From: Sepiola atlantica
Lineage: Eukaryota; Mollusca; Cephalopoda; Sepiida; Sepiolidae
Direction of reading: 5' to 3'
Assembly (NCBI GenBank): GCA_963556195.1
Contig: OY744525.1
Span: 43,519,076-43,583,075 of the forward strand
DNA: 64,000 nucleotides
In this document: piece after piece, positions 1-11,088 of the stretch
Numbering within the stretch: the stretch's first letter is position 1
Layout of the letters: each line of letters starts with the position of its first letter
The notes under the pieces: generated by a model
Database searches by the model: none
What the model was told of the DNA's origin: nothing
Seen by the model: only the letters and a program-made list of their open reading frames with translations
Translations under genes and position numbers: made by a program

Positions 1-119
1 TAAAAAAAATCCTCATGTATCAAACGATTGCAAGTTTGAAAGTTATTTACACCTAACAAATTTATAATCATGATTAAAATAACAATTCAATTGTTGGATA
101 ATTGCCCTATGAGAATGGA

Positions 120-597
120 TGTATCGGTTGGAAATCGTTAGTTTGACTTGCGTGAATTAACGCGGGGTTGACCCGACAGTCAAGTGCAGAATAGGGCCTG
201 GTCTCACAGTCAGAAATCACAGACGTGACAAGTTCACCGTGTGACGAGATCCCATATAAAGGGTGGGAAACAGAGGGATCCGTGACGTCACTCGTTCTTC
301 GTGAGAAGCGAGTTTAGACAGTCTGGGTTTTGGAGGCGAACCAATGAGACGTGATTGTTACCATGTAAACTACAACAGATAAGGGAAATATTTCCCTAAG
401 AAAATACAGGCGAGAGATATCCTGTCCCTCTCTACATGAATTATTAAGGAAATAATTGTTAAGTAACTACAATAAAGTAGTAATTATCTCTTTCTCTCGA
501 CGTAGTGAATATCTTCCAGCTGATTAAATAACTAACGCCTGAAATAAAAAGAATTGAAAGTAAAAGGATTCTTCGTCATGGTGTTTTTGTTGTAACA
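120..597 (+). mobile_element. Possible solo LTR
   Basis: GC content is higher than the surroundings. Promoter-like signals are in LTR order: TATA-like CATATAAAG (251-259), a TGACGTCA site (283-290), AATAAA (471-476), then an end reading TGTAACA (591-597). The candidate left end is TGTATCGG at 120. No clean target duplication or coding region was found, so the boundaries are guesses. Confidence 0.3.
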
Positions 598-904
598 GCG
601 ATGTTCACGGCAGTACAGAAGAGAAGAAGGAAGAAACCCACTAGCCGACACGCCCCTCCACGCAACGAGGAAAGATGAGAGGGTACGAGAAATTTAATGG
701 TATGCAAACAATATATGAACTATGTGATTTATGATGTTTTAAAAATGACGAGTATTAAATGTGAACTGCCACGGCCCTTTCAGGGACGAGTATATGAAAC
801 GCGTACCGTCGCGAGTGGGGCTATGCAACGCAATAACAATGATAATTTATAGGTTTATAACAACATGATTAAATGTAATTCATTCTAATGAGCAAATTCG
901 ACTT

Positions 905-1062
905 TAATACTGAAATGTAACACTTTCTCAAACCTGAGGCTATTCTCTATCTCTACAAATCTATTATCAGACCATGTATGGAGAACTGTTGTCATATTTG
1001 GACTGGTGAATCTCTGTCCCATTTGAGGGTTCTTGATAAGATGCAGAAACGTATCTGTAATT
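905..1062 (+). pseudogene. LINE reverse transcriptase fragment (same family as the 1297-2770 copy)
   Basis: Translation in one frame gives a stretch with IRPCMENCCHIW, closely matching the segment IRPCMEYCCHIW of the neighbouring element (coding 2190-2270), followed by the LDK.QKR motif. It is a short, diverged, truncated copy of a Jockey/CR1-like LINE ORF2, starting and ending abruptly. Confidence 0.7.
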
Positions 1063-1296
1063 TGATCGAAATATATACTTTTCGTTTATTTATTAAGAAG
1101 TTTAAAAAAAGAAAAAAAACGCACCCTACATGAAAAAATAAATATTTAATATACCCTTTCCCTTTTCTTAAAATACACAACACGAAAAATAGAATCTTCT
1201 GTGTTTATTAAAACGTATTGAAAAAAAAAAAAGATGCACCCTATAAGATTTTTTATTCTATTATGTATTCTGCCCTCGTGGGGAGGCAAGTAAATA

Positions 1297-2770
1297 GTGA
1301 CACGAAAACATTTTAGATTGACTTTACATCACAGCGTCAGTTACTTATATTTCTTATACCGTTTCCCTTCGACCCAGGACTGCACCCTGCTAAACTCTGT
1401 CTCTGAAAGCATAGATAGCGCACTCTCAATTGACTCGAATGCCCAGATACATGTATTTGGGGATTTTAATGCACACCACCGTGACTGGTTGGAATTCTCC
1501 AGCCTTACTGATGCAGCTGGCAACTCTACGTATAATTTCTCCTTAGCTCACTCCCTCTCTCAGATTTCCCGACCCGCACCCCTGATTGAGTAGACCAGCA
1601 AGCCTCACTTCTTGACCTGAAAATACGCTCATACAGTATTACTGGGCAACTACTTGATATAATTAGATCCTTCCTAGACAAAAGAAAAATTCAGGTTGTC
1701 CTCGATGGCCGTTCATCTAAGCAACATGACATAAATGCTGGCGTACTCCAGGGATCTATCCTTGGACCTTTATTATTCCTGATCTATATAAACGATCTCC
1801 CTGATGACATAGAGTCTGAGATTGGTTTATTTGCTGACGATACCACACTTTACTCTCACCATGTCGGCAAAACAGACGCGATCATATCCGAGGCAATGGC
1901 TGAATCCTTAGAAAGTGACCTCCAGGCTGTAGTGAATTGGAGTCATAAATGGTTGGTACCTTTTAATGCCGCAAAAACAAAGCTCCTTTCCTTCAATAAT
2001 TACAAGAAACCTCTCCAACCACCGATTGTCATGGCAAATAACACCCTACCTGAGAGTTCATCATTCAAACTCCTCGACCTAACATTCACAGGTAACATGA
2101 ATTGGAACAAATACATTGAAGACATTGCCAAGGCTGCCACAAAGAAGGTTGGCTCCCTCTACCATGCTAGTAAACTTCTCACACCTGACATTATCCTGTA
2201 TCTCTACAAAGCCACCATCCGCCCATGCATGGAGTATTGTTGCCACATCTGGGCTGGTGCATCATCTACTAGTCTCTCCCTCCTTGACAAGGTCCAAAAA
2301 AGAGTCGCCAACCTAATAGGTCCCTCACTGTCAACCAAGCTCCAGTCCCTGTCCCATCGCCGCAATGTAGCATCCTTGTGCTTGTTTTACAAATACTTCA
2401 ATGGATTATGCTCCGATGAATTGGCTACTCTGGTGCCCCCTCGACGTAAATTCACTCGACCAACTCGACAATCAACTAAATCCCATCCATTCACTGTGGA
2501 GGTCCCCAGATGCCGGAGAGCTTTCTACTCAGGTAGGTTCTTTCCTCGTGCTGCTGGCCTCTGGAACTCCCTCCCTGCCCCCTGTTTCCCCGACAGTACT
2601 GACATGCAGAAATTTAAAACTAATGTAAACAGACATCTCGCTGCACAGATCCCAATTTAGGCTGACCCCCCCCCCTCTCAACCTTCTCCCTTTTCTTTTT
2701 TCTCAGTAGACCCTTACGTCTACAGTGGTGGCCTGCTTTGGTTGGGGTGAACTATATTAAAAAAAAAAAG
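1297..2770 (+). mobile_element. Jockey/CR1-like non-LTR retrotransposon, internally deleted
   Basis: The first part (1297-1590) encodes the AP-endonuclease-type domain, with the motif VFGDFNAHHRDW. Near 1615 the sequence jumps straight into the middle of the reverse transcriptase, so the end of the endonuclease and the RT fingers are missing. From about 1620 to 2660 the frame is open. It carries RT motif GVLQGSILGPLLF (1743-1780) and the catalytic FADD (1829-1840), then the thumb/C-terminal region with IRPCMEYCCHIW. The stop is at 2658-2660. The 3'UTR ends CTTACGTCTACAGTGG...TTGGGGTGAA with an A-rich tail. Two other copies in this window (46990-48700 and 58190-58395) share this end. It cannot transpose alone. 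Confidence 0.88.
1620..2660 (+). pseudogene. Reverse transcriptase C-terminal two-thirds (LINE ORF2 remnant)
   Basis: An uninterrupted frame of about 345 codons whose first Met is at 1896. It holds the palm motifs GSILGPLLFLIYINDL and LFADDTTLY, so the two catalytic aspartates are kept. The template-binding fingers are absent because of the deletion at about 1615. It ends with HLAAQIPI. Family placement (Jockey/CR1 group) rests on the motif wording and the AP-endonuclease upstream. Confidence 0.85.
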
Positions 2771-3409
2771 ACACTCTCATCTATTCTTTCAATCTGGCCA
2801 TGTCATCGAATCCTTCTGTTCTGCACGCATCTCCCTATATTGTCCAGATTTAAACTTCCTCTAAGCTCATCAGATCTAAGTCTGTCTTTAAGTCTGACGT
2901 TACACATCCATCTATTATTCTCATATCAATTCTCTCAATGCAATGATAGACTCTTCCCTTGGTCGACAGTGGTTATATTCTACTGGTTAGTAATTGCAAA
3001 TGTCCCCATAACTTACTCTATCCACTCCTAATTCTTGTTATCACACTAGCACCTGCTCTACCCTGTGCTTCAATGGTATCACCAAGGTAACAAAATGTCT
3101 GAACAAACTCAATAACTTCACCATTGAATATTGAACACATATTTTTCTCTGATGAAGATACATGAAAGAAATTTCTGCAAAGATAAATATGGAAAATATA
3201 GCCATCATTGTGTAATTAATGTTAGGAAAAGTTAAGAGATTAAAAAGAGCTTTTTTCAATGGTCTTACTTTGACACAAGAGGGATAAATTGCTGATCTTG
3301 ATGTAACTTTTTTTAACCAAGTTCCATCTGTATATTTATAAAGTTGGGCGATTTCAAGATTTAGCAGTGAGATAAAATTGCAAAATTCAAATTCACACAT
3401 TAAAAGAAC
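2771..3409. other. No gene seen
   Basis: Pyrimidine-rich, then AT-rich sequence downstream of the LINE tail. Open frames here (2738-3031 and 3400-3041) have no recognisable motifs and low-complexity composition. Confidence 0.5.
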
Positions 3410-4200
3410 AGTATCGTGTGTATACGATCGAAATCCTAAAGTTAACTAATTTGCATATTATTTTGTAAAAGAACATCTCATTAATTAACTCTTTGGTTTT
3501 ATTGTTTTCTAATTCCATAATTGGTTTGGTTTTAATATAACATGTAGTTCTATTTACGAATATATTTATATCATGTAAAAAGGCTTAACATTTTTGGTTA
3601 AAACAGTTTGTACAGTCCTTTCCAGTCAATTTACTTCTAGGAGACTAACCTGATTTTCAACAAGTTTCACCCAAGAAAACAAGTAAGTGAGTATCCTCTC
3701 CACACACAAATAACTTGGTGTTTATTCAGATTAGGACCTAAGCTAACTTTGACCCCATCGTTAGGGTCAGGATGGAGGATTAGGGTTAGAGTTAGGGTTG
3801 GGGTCAAAGTTAGCTCGGGTCCTAATTTGATAAAGTACCAATAACTTTTTTAAAAATCTGTTAAAAAAAAATAATTTCATTACAAAACCATTGCCCAAGA
3901 AAACAAATCAGTGAGTACCCACAACCACAAATACCTTTTTAAAAATCCTATTTCAAAAAATACTTTCATTACGAAATTAAATTCCCCATAGTGTATTTCG
4001 GTGTATATGTAAACAAGTCAGTCATTTTATTCTATTGTTTATATTTGGAAAAAGAATGAATTAATTTGTGTTAGACCCCCCAAATAACTATTGAAAAATC
4101 CTCTTTAAAAACAATTTTATTAACTGTATATTTATAAAGTTGGGCCATTTCTCACTCTAACAGTGAGATCAAAATGACAAATTCAAATAATAGAACAATA
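3410..4200 (+). repeat. AT-rich interspersed repeat, copy 1
   Basis: The stretch beginning TTAACTAATTTGCATATT and running through CAATTTACTTCTAGGAGACT recurs at about 4928-5215 and 29205-29470. It is followed by imperfect tandem sub-units each opening with AAGAAAACAAGT..GTGAGTA and including ACAAGTCAGTCATTTTATT. No protein-coding content. Probably a non-autonomous DNA element or an old satellite-like unit. Confidence 0.65.
3729..3826. repeat. Palindrome with TTAGGG-like core
   Basis: The left arm GATTAGGACCTAAGCTAACT.. (3729-3758) is complementary to the right arm ..AGTTAGCTCGGGTCCTAAT (3798-3826). The loop holds degenerate TTAGGG units (TTAGGGTTAGAGTTAGGG). Likely a small palindromic MITE, not a telomere. 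Confidence 0.7.
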
Positions 4201-4222
4201 TCTTACTACTATACTGATCATG

Positions 4223-4475
4223 TGTTGGGATGGGATAACCTGACTTCCCCATTCACGAAATAGATGGACTCGTCAGACTATAAGTACGACTACAGCGAGC
4301 AGTCGAGATATTCGAGTTAAGACACATGCAGTCTTAACATTCTGTCTTACTTTTACTCTAGTCGTCTGCTCTATTACATATTCTGTATTCTGTTAACACA
4401 TCTCGCATGTACAAGATATATACATCCGGAAATAAACCTATTATTTTAAGGACCTTCAACTCGGGTTTTATTTAC
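4223..4475 (+). mobile_element. Possible solo LTR
   Basis: Starts TGTTGGGATG, contains AATAAA at 4431-4436 and ends GTTTTATTTACA just before a U2-headed repeat. The TG..CA ends and poly(A) signal fit an LTR, but no target duplication was seen and the right end may belong to the neighbouring repeat. Confidence 0.3.
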
Positions 4476-4843
4476 ATCCTCGCCAGGAGGTTAGACACAA
4501 GGCCAGTTTTATCTTACTCCCACAAGGTAAGATGTGACCCACGGTCGGGTTGGGAAAGTGGGACTTGAAAAGCCAGCGCCCGAGAAGGTGAGCACTCTGG
4601 CTATTAAAAATTGCCTGGGCAGCCCCGTCGGCATTCCCCGGTAAGGGCGCCTCAGGTAGTATGCAATAAACTTACTCCTCTCCAAAGAGGGGAGGCAAAG
4701 CCTGGGAGGGTGGACCTCCTAGAACTGCCCAGGACTGACCCATAGACCGGCGTAAATCAAGCCTCGAAGGCCAAGACGATACCAGTCTATGCAGTATCCA
4801 TCAAAACAGATACTACACTTTGATCTTGACCAAAAGGCCTCGG
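4467..4843 (-). repeat. U2-snRNA-headed repeat, copy A
   Basis: On the minus strand the head reads GGCCTTTTGGTCAAGATCAA then GTGTAGTATCTGTT, which matches the 5' part of U2 snRNA including the branch-recognition GUAGUA. A GC-rich tail of about 330 nt with several self-complementary blocks follows. It includes the hairpin variant with CATAGACTGG..CCGGTCTATGG. The tail is shared by six other places in the window. Non-coding; likely a SINE-like retroposon using a U2 head. Confidence 0.8.
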
Positions 4844-4926
4844 ATTTTTATTTACCTCCTCTCCAGGAGGTTAGGCACAAGGCCAGTTTTATCTTAAATA
4901 CTACACTTTGATCTTGGCCAAAGGCA
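4844..4926 (-). repeat. U2-headed repeat, copy B, internally deleted
   Basis: Directly abuts copy A head-to-tail. It keeps only the last about 45 nt of the tail and about 30 nt of the U2 head, joined at TTTTATCTTA|AATACTACAC. Everything between is lost. Confidence 0.75.
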
Positions 4927-5900
4927 TGTGTATGCGATTGAAGTCCTATGGTTAACTAATTTGCATATTGCTTTATAAAAGGTCATCTCATTAATTAACT
5001 GTTTATCCTTATTGTTTTCTAATTCAATGATTATTTTCATTTTATTATAACACATACTTCTATTTACGAATACATTTTATTTCGTGAATAAAAACTTATT
5101 ATTTTTGGTGAAAACAGCCTTTCTGATCATTGTCGGTCAATTTACTTCTGGGGGACTGACATGATTTGATTTTAAACAAGCTTTACGTAAGAAAACAAGT
5201 TAATGTGAATTCACTCCCAAGTAATTTTTTTTTTAAATTCTATTAAAAAAAATGATTTTATTATGAAATTAAATTCTATCATAATGCATTTCGGTTCATT
5301 CATAAACAAGTCAACCATTTTATTATTTTGTTAAATTGTAAATTTAAGACAAAACCTCACCCACTCCTAAAAACATGCGCACACACACCGCGGTGAAGCA
5401 AACAAGTGAGTATCTCGTCCCTCTACAAATAACTTTTTTTAAATTCTATTTCAAAAAATAATTTTGTTACAAAACTATTGCCCTAGAAAACAAATAAGTG
5501 AGTACCCCTATCTTTACCCGAAATAACTTTAAAAAATCTTATTTCAAAAAGTAATATCATTACGAAATTAAATTCTAACATAATGCATTTTGATTCAGAT
5601 GTAAACAAGTCAGTCATTTTATTCTTTTGTTAATAGTTGAAAAAAGAAAAAAAATGAATGAAATTCTTTTAAAAAATCCTATTTAAAAAAATAATTTAAT
5701 TTGGAAATTAAATTCTATCATAATGCATTTCAGCTCATTCGTAAACAAGTCAGCCATTTTATTGTTTTTTAATAATGTAATAAAAAAAGAATTACTTCGG
5801 GTTAGCATCTCCCCCCGCCCCCCCCCCCCTCCTCCAAAAAAAAACTTTTTTAAAACGAAATTACCATAACAAAATTATTTATAGTTTTATAACAATTTGG
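4927..5900 (+). repeat. AT-rich interspersed repeat, copy 2
   Basis: Second copy of the 3410-4200 repeat (TTAACTAATTTGCATATT.. start). It is followed by at least three imperfect sub-units with GAAATTAAATTCTA.CATAATGCATTT and AAACAAGTCA.CCATTTTATT. Ends in a C-rich tract at 5805-5835. No coding content. Confidence 0.65.
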
Positions 5901-6381
5901 TTCAATTACCAAAAATATCTATTTAATTCAGAAAATACAATTTTAATTTTTAGTTGTAGGTTTACAGTAATATTGTGGGGTCTTCGTTAGCGTCGGGCAT
6001 CCTTAAAAAAGCAAAGAAAACGTTTTGCTTTCTTTTACTTATAACTTGAAAATGGATACTTGTAGCAAGTAAAAAGTCGAAAAAAAAATAGTAACATGGG
6101 GTTTAGAGGTGGGAGCAGGGGTTTGTTGTTTTTTTTAAAATTTTCCCCGAGTAACGCTGGAACGCAGATCCTGCTAGTTTTCACTAATTTTTTATTGTGC
6201 AAAAATATGTTTGCACTTAATCAGAAAAGTATTTGAAAAATAAATAAAAAATAAGTTTTTTTGTTAATACAAAATGATCTTTCACAAGGAGTTGCCTCTT
6301 TTACATTATTAATTGTTTCATTAACTCTATAGTAATGATGGTAATCTTTTTAAAATTTTATTTTTATTATTATAATAATAA
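5901..6381. other. No gene seen
   Basis: AT-rich sequence with homopolymer runs. A TGCTAGT at 6171-6177 preceded by a weak inverted repeat resembles a degenerate Helitron 3' end. Confidence 0.4.
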
Positions 6382-7013
6382 CTAGCGGAACCCGTGTAAA
6401 TTACACGAAATGATGTTTTCAATACGGGTCCTAATGTAACAAAGCACCCTCTATTTGTTAGTAAGTTACGCTTGCTTTATTATGAGCCCCCCCCCCCTCT
6501 GGATAAGAGTGAAATAATTGTTTAAAGTAGTAACTCGTGTACGATGGACACTGCGCATATCTACTAAAAAAGGTTGATATGCCATCCGTTCAAAAAAAAA
6601 AAAAACAACAACAAAATAATACTGGCCGATACCCTACTTTTTAAGCAGTCAACGTAATTAAATAGACAATGCCATTAAAAACGGCAACATAAAAACAAGA
6701 AATAGTTTTAAGTTTTAAGCAAGACAAAAAAGTAGTTTTTAACCAGGTGATAAAAAAAATGTATTATTTCTTCCCCTCCCCCTCGAAATGTAGAATAAGA
6801 ATCTCAGAGGTTGGTTGGGATCGAACTATAAACCAGTCGGGCCGAAATAAAAAATACTACCTCGCTAACCCTTATGCCAGAGGGAAACACATGTAAATAT
6901 TTCTAAACGCAGGCTACTTGAATGTTTTTCAAAATTTAGGTGCGGCACGCATGCGCAGAGCTTTTGCCGGAAGCGTGACATACGAACACACATGCTATCG
7001 TATTAATATATAG

Positions 7014-7014
<1 letters not shown>
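6382..7014 (-). mobile_element. Non-autonomous Helitron 1
   Basis: Read on the minus strand it begins TCTATATATTAATACG (7014) and ends with a short hairpin followed by CGGGTTCCGCTAG (6382). It sits between A and T, the Helitron target dinucleotide. It is 633 bp with no Rep/helicase. Minus-strand bases 6885-6806 look tRNA-like, with a B-box-like AGTTCGATCCC. It shares ACGCATGCGCA near its 5' end with Helitron 3. Confidence 0.75.
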
Positions 7015-7074
<60 letters not shown>

Positions 7075-7075
7075 G
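7015..7075. repeat. (TAA)n microsatellite
   Basis: About twenty TAA units between Helitron 1 and the LINE fragment. Confidence 0.95.
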
Positions 7076-7080
7076 CTTGA

Positions 7081-8610
7081 GAAATACATAAATCAGAACA
7101 CAGAAAGGCTGATCACCACAGCAAGAGAGACCGTCCCAACAAACAATGCAGGAAGCATTGAAACCGGACACAAACAGACAAGAAAAGAAAAGCGGGAAGA
7201 AAAACAACTACATGGATGCTTTATAAGACTCACAAGAGAAGAAACCAACGAAAATAACTGGACATGGCTAAGAAAAGGAAACTTGAACAGAGAAACGGAA
7301 TCCTTACTGATGGCTGCACAGAACAATGTGATTAGGACAAACTACATGAAAGTTAAAATAAATAAAACCCAGGAAAACAGTAAATGCAGACTGCGTGGAC
7401 AAAGCGACGAAACAGTAAATCATAATAAGTGAATGTAGCAAACTTGCCCAAAATGATACAAGAACAGACATGACTGTGTGGGGAAAGCAATACGCTTGGA
7501 ACTGTGCGAACAATTTAATTTCGAATACACAGACAAATGGTAAAACATAAACCAGAAACAGTACTGGAAAACGAAAAACACAAAATCATCTGGGATATGG
7601 ATATACAAACAGATAAACTCATACAAGCAAGGAGACCTGATGTTATTATAATCGACAAGAAGGAAAAATCTTGCAAAATCATAGACTTTGCTGTTCCAGC
7701 AGCCCACAGAGTGAAGAGATGGAAAAACGAAGCAAATACACGGAACTAGCCCGAGAACTGAAAGGAATATGGAGCATGAAGAAAGTCAATATAATACCAA
7801 CAATCATAGGAGCACTATGAACAATCCCAAAAAACCTGGAGAAAAGACTTGGAGAAATTGGAATCAAAGGGACCATCGAAACCATACAAAGGACGGCAAT
7901 GATCAAAACAACTGCAATCTTAAGAAAAATCCTTGAATGCGGAAACCAACCTGCATAAGCTACAAAGGGTAACCAGTCACAATGAATTTACAACAGGTAG
8001 AAACAAAACCACACGAAGAACACCACAACACGAACCAAGGAACAGAAACTGCAAGAAACATCACTTCATAATCCCCCCTTCTAATAAATTACACCGGCTT
8101 CAGCTAACACCACACAAAAAATAACCAAGGAACAGAAATTACAAGAAACACCATAAGCCCTCCCCTTCCCTTCCTCCCATCCCTCTCCCCAAAAATATTT
8201 AATAAAAAAAAAAAAATTAATAAAATAAAAATTTAAAAATGGTGCCGGCCTAGGCTGACACCAAACAAAATATTTGTAGAGAGTCGAGGAGGATAAGACC
8301 GAGGAGGGACAGCACACTGGAAGAGTGCGGAGAATGCTGGGACCTTGGGGAGGCTTATTGCCACCCAAATCCCAAAGAAGACCAATGGTCCTTACCAGCA
8401 AGAAATCAATGGTAAGAAGCTATTGCGATATCGCAAGATTATTTGTGGTGGTTATCGAAAAGAGGTGAAGAATACTGGAAATCTGGGAAGGCTTGTTGTC
8501 ACTCAGACTCCAGGAAGTACCACTGGTTGTTGTCGGTGAGCAATCACTGATGATGATCTGTGTGAGAACTCCTAGTGAGTACAAATAATAATGGTAATGG
8601 TAATTTTTGT
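7081..8610 (+). mobile_element. 5'-truncated LINE with restriction-like endonuclease (R2/R4-type)
   Basis: The 3' part of an early-branching LINE. It shows a remnant cysteine-histidine motif (KCRLRGQSDETVNH, 7382-7424; the second Cys is replaced by Arg, and a one-base shift follows). A PD-(D/E)XK-type endonuclease domain comes next: RRPDVIIIDKKEKSCKIIDFA at 7630-7692, the RPD-X12-14-D signature of R2/R4/NeSL-like elements. The ORF ends near 7958 after at least two frameshifts and one in-frame stop (7818-7820). A long non-coding tail follows with a duplicated GG(C)TT(A/G)TTG.CAC.CA segment (8350 and 8490) and a final GGTAATGGTAAT run. Inactive. Confidence 0.78.
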
Positions 8611-9628
8611 CTGTTGAATATCAGTTGCATAATGGTTGCCAATCAACTGACAGCCAAATTCAAGTCGATCAGCTATGTTAACTTCTGGGCTCAGCTAAAG
8701 GTGAAATAGAAAACCTGGAAATTGCATGAATAAAATAAGTTTTTTTTAACCGAGTGCAAAGTTTGAGGGATTTTACAGGTGCAAAAAATTTCAAAAGTTG
8801 GTGGGAGATTTTATATGGTTTATGAATATTCTCTATGATTGAATCACGGACAACCACCTAGTTTAAATAAGAAATTTAACCTGAACACACAGGTTTATTA
8901 ACAATCAGCTCTAAGTGAGATTCTTCTGGAGGTTGAAGGTTCAATCCTTGCTAAAGGCGATAAAAACTAAGTATAACATTATAATTAACACTTTTACCCG
9001 GTCATGTTTGACTGAATGAAAAAAAATCTAACCCCCCACCCCCACCCCACCCATGTATTAAATGAAGGGTTCAGTTCGAAATTCCATATAGGTTTCTGAG
9101 TTCGGCATAAAGATTCACAAGTTCGAAAAGATGAACCTGAAGAAGGTCGGAGGTTACATCGGCTGAAACGTTCTGAAAATAATAATCAAGATGAGAATAA
9201 TAGTCCGAATAATCTAAATAAGAAAAAAATATTAATCCTCATCTAAAAAATTCCGAAACTCAGAAAAAACATTAGTTAAATTGTCTCTTTCATGTTTGGC
9301 GTGCCAAGAAATCTACATTTTCATTACCTGCATATGTCCTCAGCTTTTCAACTAGCTTCAACAATAGAAGAAAGATTTTTCTCTGATCGAGAAAAACCAA
9401 TAAAATTCTTTTGTGGAGCTTTAAAAATATTGCAAGAAAAAAAAAAAAAGAAAAGAAGTTTAATATTGAAAAAATAAGCACATTTAAAGGGGGAAATAAG
9501 CAACATTGTTGGGAAATTGTTTTGGCTATTGCTCCAATCTAAATTAAGTTACAGAAAAAAATACTAGTTGGACGAATATGTAATCATAGTTTATAAAGTA
9601 TAATTGAGAAACTATTTTGTTGAATTAC
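8611..9628. other. No gene seen; possible SINE remnant
   Basis: AT-rich. Around 8937-8948 AGGTTCAATCCT resembles a pol III B box. 9130-9190 carries a GAACCTGAAGAAGG..GAAACGTTCTG motif of the kind seen in tails of invertebrate SINEs. Box A is not convincing. Confidence 0.3.
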
Positions 9629-9637
9629 ACTCCAAAT

Positions 9638-10009
9638 GGTCTTTTGGCTAAGATCAAAGTGTAGTATCTGTTCCGATGGATACTGCACCCCATAGACTGG
9701 TATTGTCTTGGCCTTCGGGCTTGATTCACGCCGGTCTATGGGATTGTCCTGTGCAGTTCTAGGAGGTCCACCCTCCCAGGCTTCGCCTCCCCTCTTTGGG
9801 GAGGAGTAAGTTTATTGCTTACTGTCTGAGGCGCCCCTACCGGGGAATGCCGACGGGGCTGCCCAGGCAATTTTTAAATGGCCAGAGTGCTCACCTCTCG
9901 AGCGCTGGCTTTTAACCCCACTTTCTCGACCCAATCTGTGGTCACATCTTACTTGTGGGAGTAGGATAAATCTGGCCTTGTGCCTAACTCCTGGGGAGGA
10001 GTAAATACC
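9638..10009 (+). repeat. U2-snRNA-headed repeat, copy C
   Basis: Head GGTCTTTTGGCTAAGATCAA then GTGTAGTATCTGTT matches U2 snRNA 5' sequence. The tail contains the CATAGACTGG hairpin, GAATGCCGACGGGGCTGCCC and an end CTCCTGGGGAGGAGTAAATA. Preceded by ACTCCAAAT (9629-9637) and followed directly by a second copy. First half of a tandem dimer. Confidence 0.85.
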
Positions 10010-10017
10010 CTCCAAAT

Positions 10018-10338
10018 GGTCTTTTGGCTAAGATCAAAGTGTAGTATCTGTTCCGATGGATACTGCACGCCTGTCCTGTGCAGTTCTAGGAGGTCCACCC
10101 TCCCAGGCTTTGCCTCCCCTCTTTGGGGAGGAGTAAGTTTATTGCTTACTGTCTGAGGCGCCCCTACCGGGGAATGCCGACGGGGCTGCCCAGGCAATTT
10201 TTAAATGGCCAGAGTGCTCACCTCTCGAGCGCTGGCTTTTCAAACCCCACTTTCTCGACCCGATCTTGGGTCACATCTTACTTGTGGGAGTAAGATAAAA
10301 CTGGCCTTGTGCCTAACTCCTGGGGAGGAGTAAATAAA
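10018..10338 (+). repeat. U2-snRNA-headed repeat, copy D
   Basis: Same order as copy C but lacks the about 52-nt CATAGACTGG..CCGGTCTATGG hairpin block. The same CTCCAAAT stands before it (10010-10017) and ACTCCAAAT after it (10339-10347), so the dimer is flanked by a candidate 9-bp target duplication. Confidence 0.85.
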
Positions 10339-10347
10339 ACTCCAAAT

Positions 10348-11088
10348 ATTACTCCAAATTATTTAGGAATGATAAACATTATAAAGAGACAGCCAACATA
10401 CATATTTACATGATCTGGGTTGTTTAAGTTGTTTTGATGTGTAGCATTCACATAATTGAAACAACTGTGAGAACATAATTTCATGTACAATTCATTTCTT
10501 AAAAAAACACATAATGAAAATGTAGAGTTTTACTAAATCAATTATGATCGATCATAAGAGATTGTGGAAAAAAAAAATATATCACCAAACAATATGAAAA
10601 TCTATTATTAAAGTGATACTATGCACATGATAAAATTGCAAAAAGGTTATCTACCATTAATTTCTTCTGACAGACAAAATTATTGATTTCAAACAAACAT
10701 TGTCCCCAGCTGAAGATGATAATTGATGAAAAACGCCCAGAATTAGTTAAAAGACAGCAATAATTCCTCAGGATAATATGAGACTAAATGTTTTTGATAA
10801 CTGGGCAAATAATGCTTCAATTTGATTGGGACATTTTTACACATTTGTCATATTCTGCACATACTGCAACTTTCTGTACTAGTACAGCTTTTGAACCGAA
10901 AAAAAACGATTAGGTTGGGTTAGGGTTAGGGGTAGTTTAGGATTAAAGTTTGAAAAAAAAAACAGTTCGGTTTTTGTCCGGTTCAAAAGCTGTACCAGTA
11001 CCCAACTTTAAATTACCATTTATTCTAGAATTATATTAATAAAAATTATTTGCATTTATTGAAAACATACACAAGCAGCTTTTTATAG

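Noticed and set aside
3041..3400. 119-codon minus-strand frame as a gene
   Set aside because: Low-complexity composition and no homologous motif recognised.
9638..9700. Functional U2 snRNA gene
   Set aside because: Only about 45 nt of U2 is present; stem IIa and everything 3', including the Sm site, are missing.
3729..11001. True telomere or chromosome end
   Set aside because: TTAGGG-like tracts are short, degenerate and inside palindromes.
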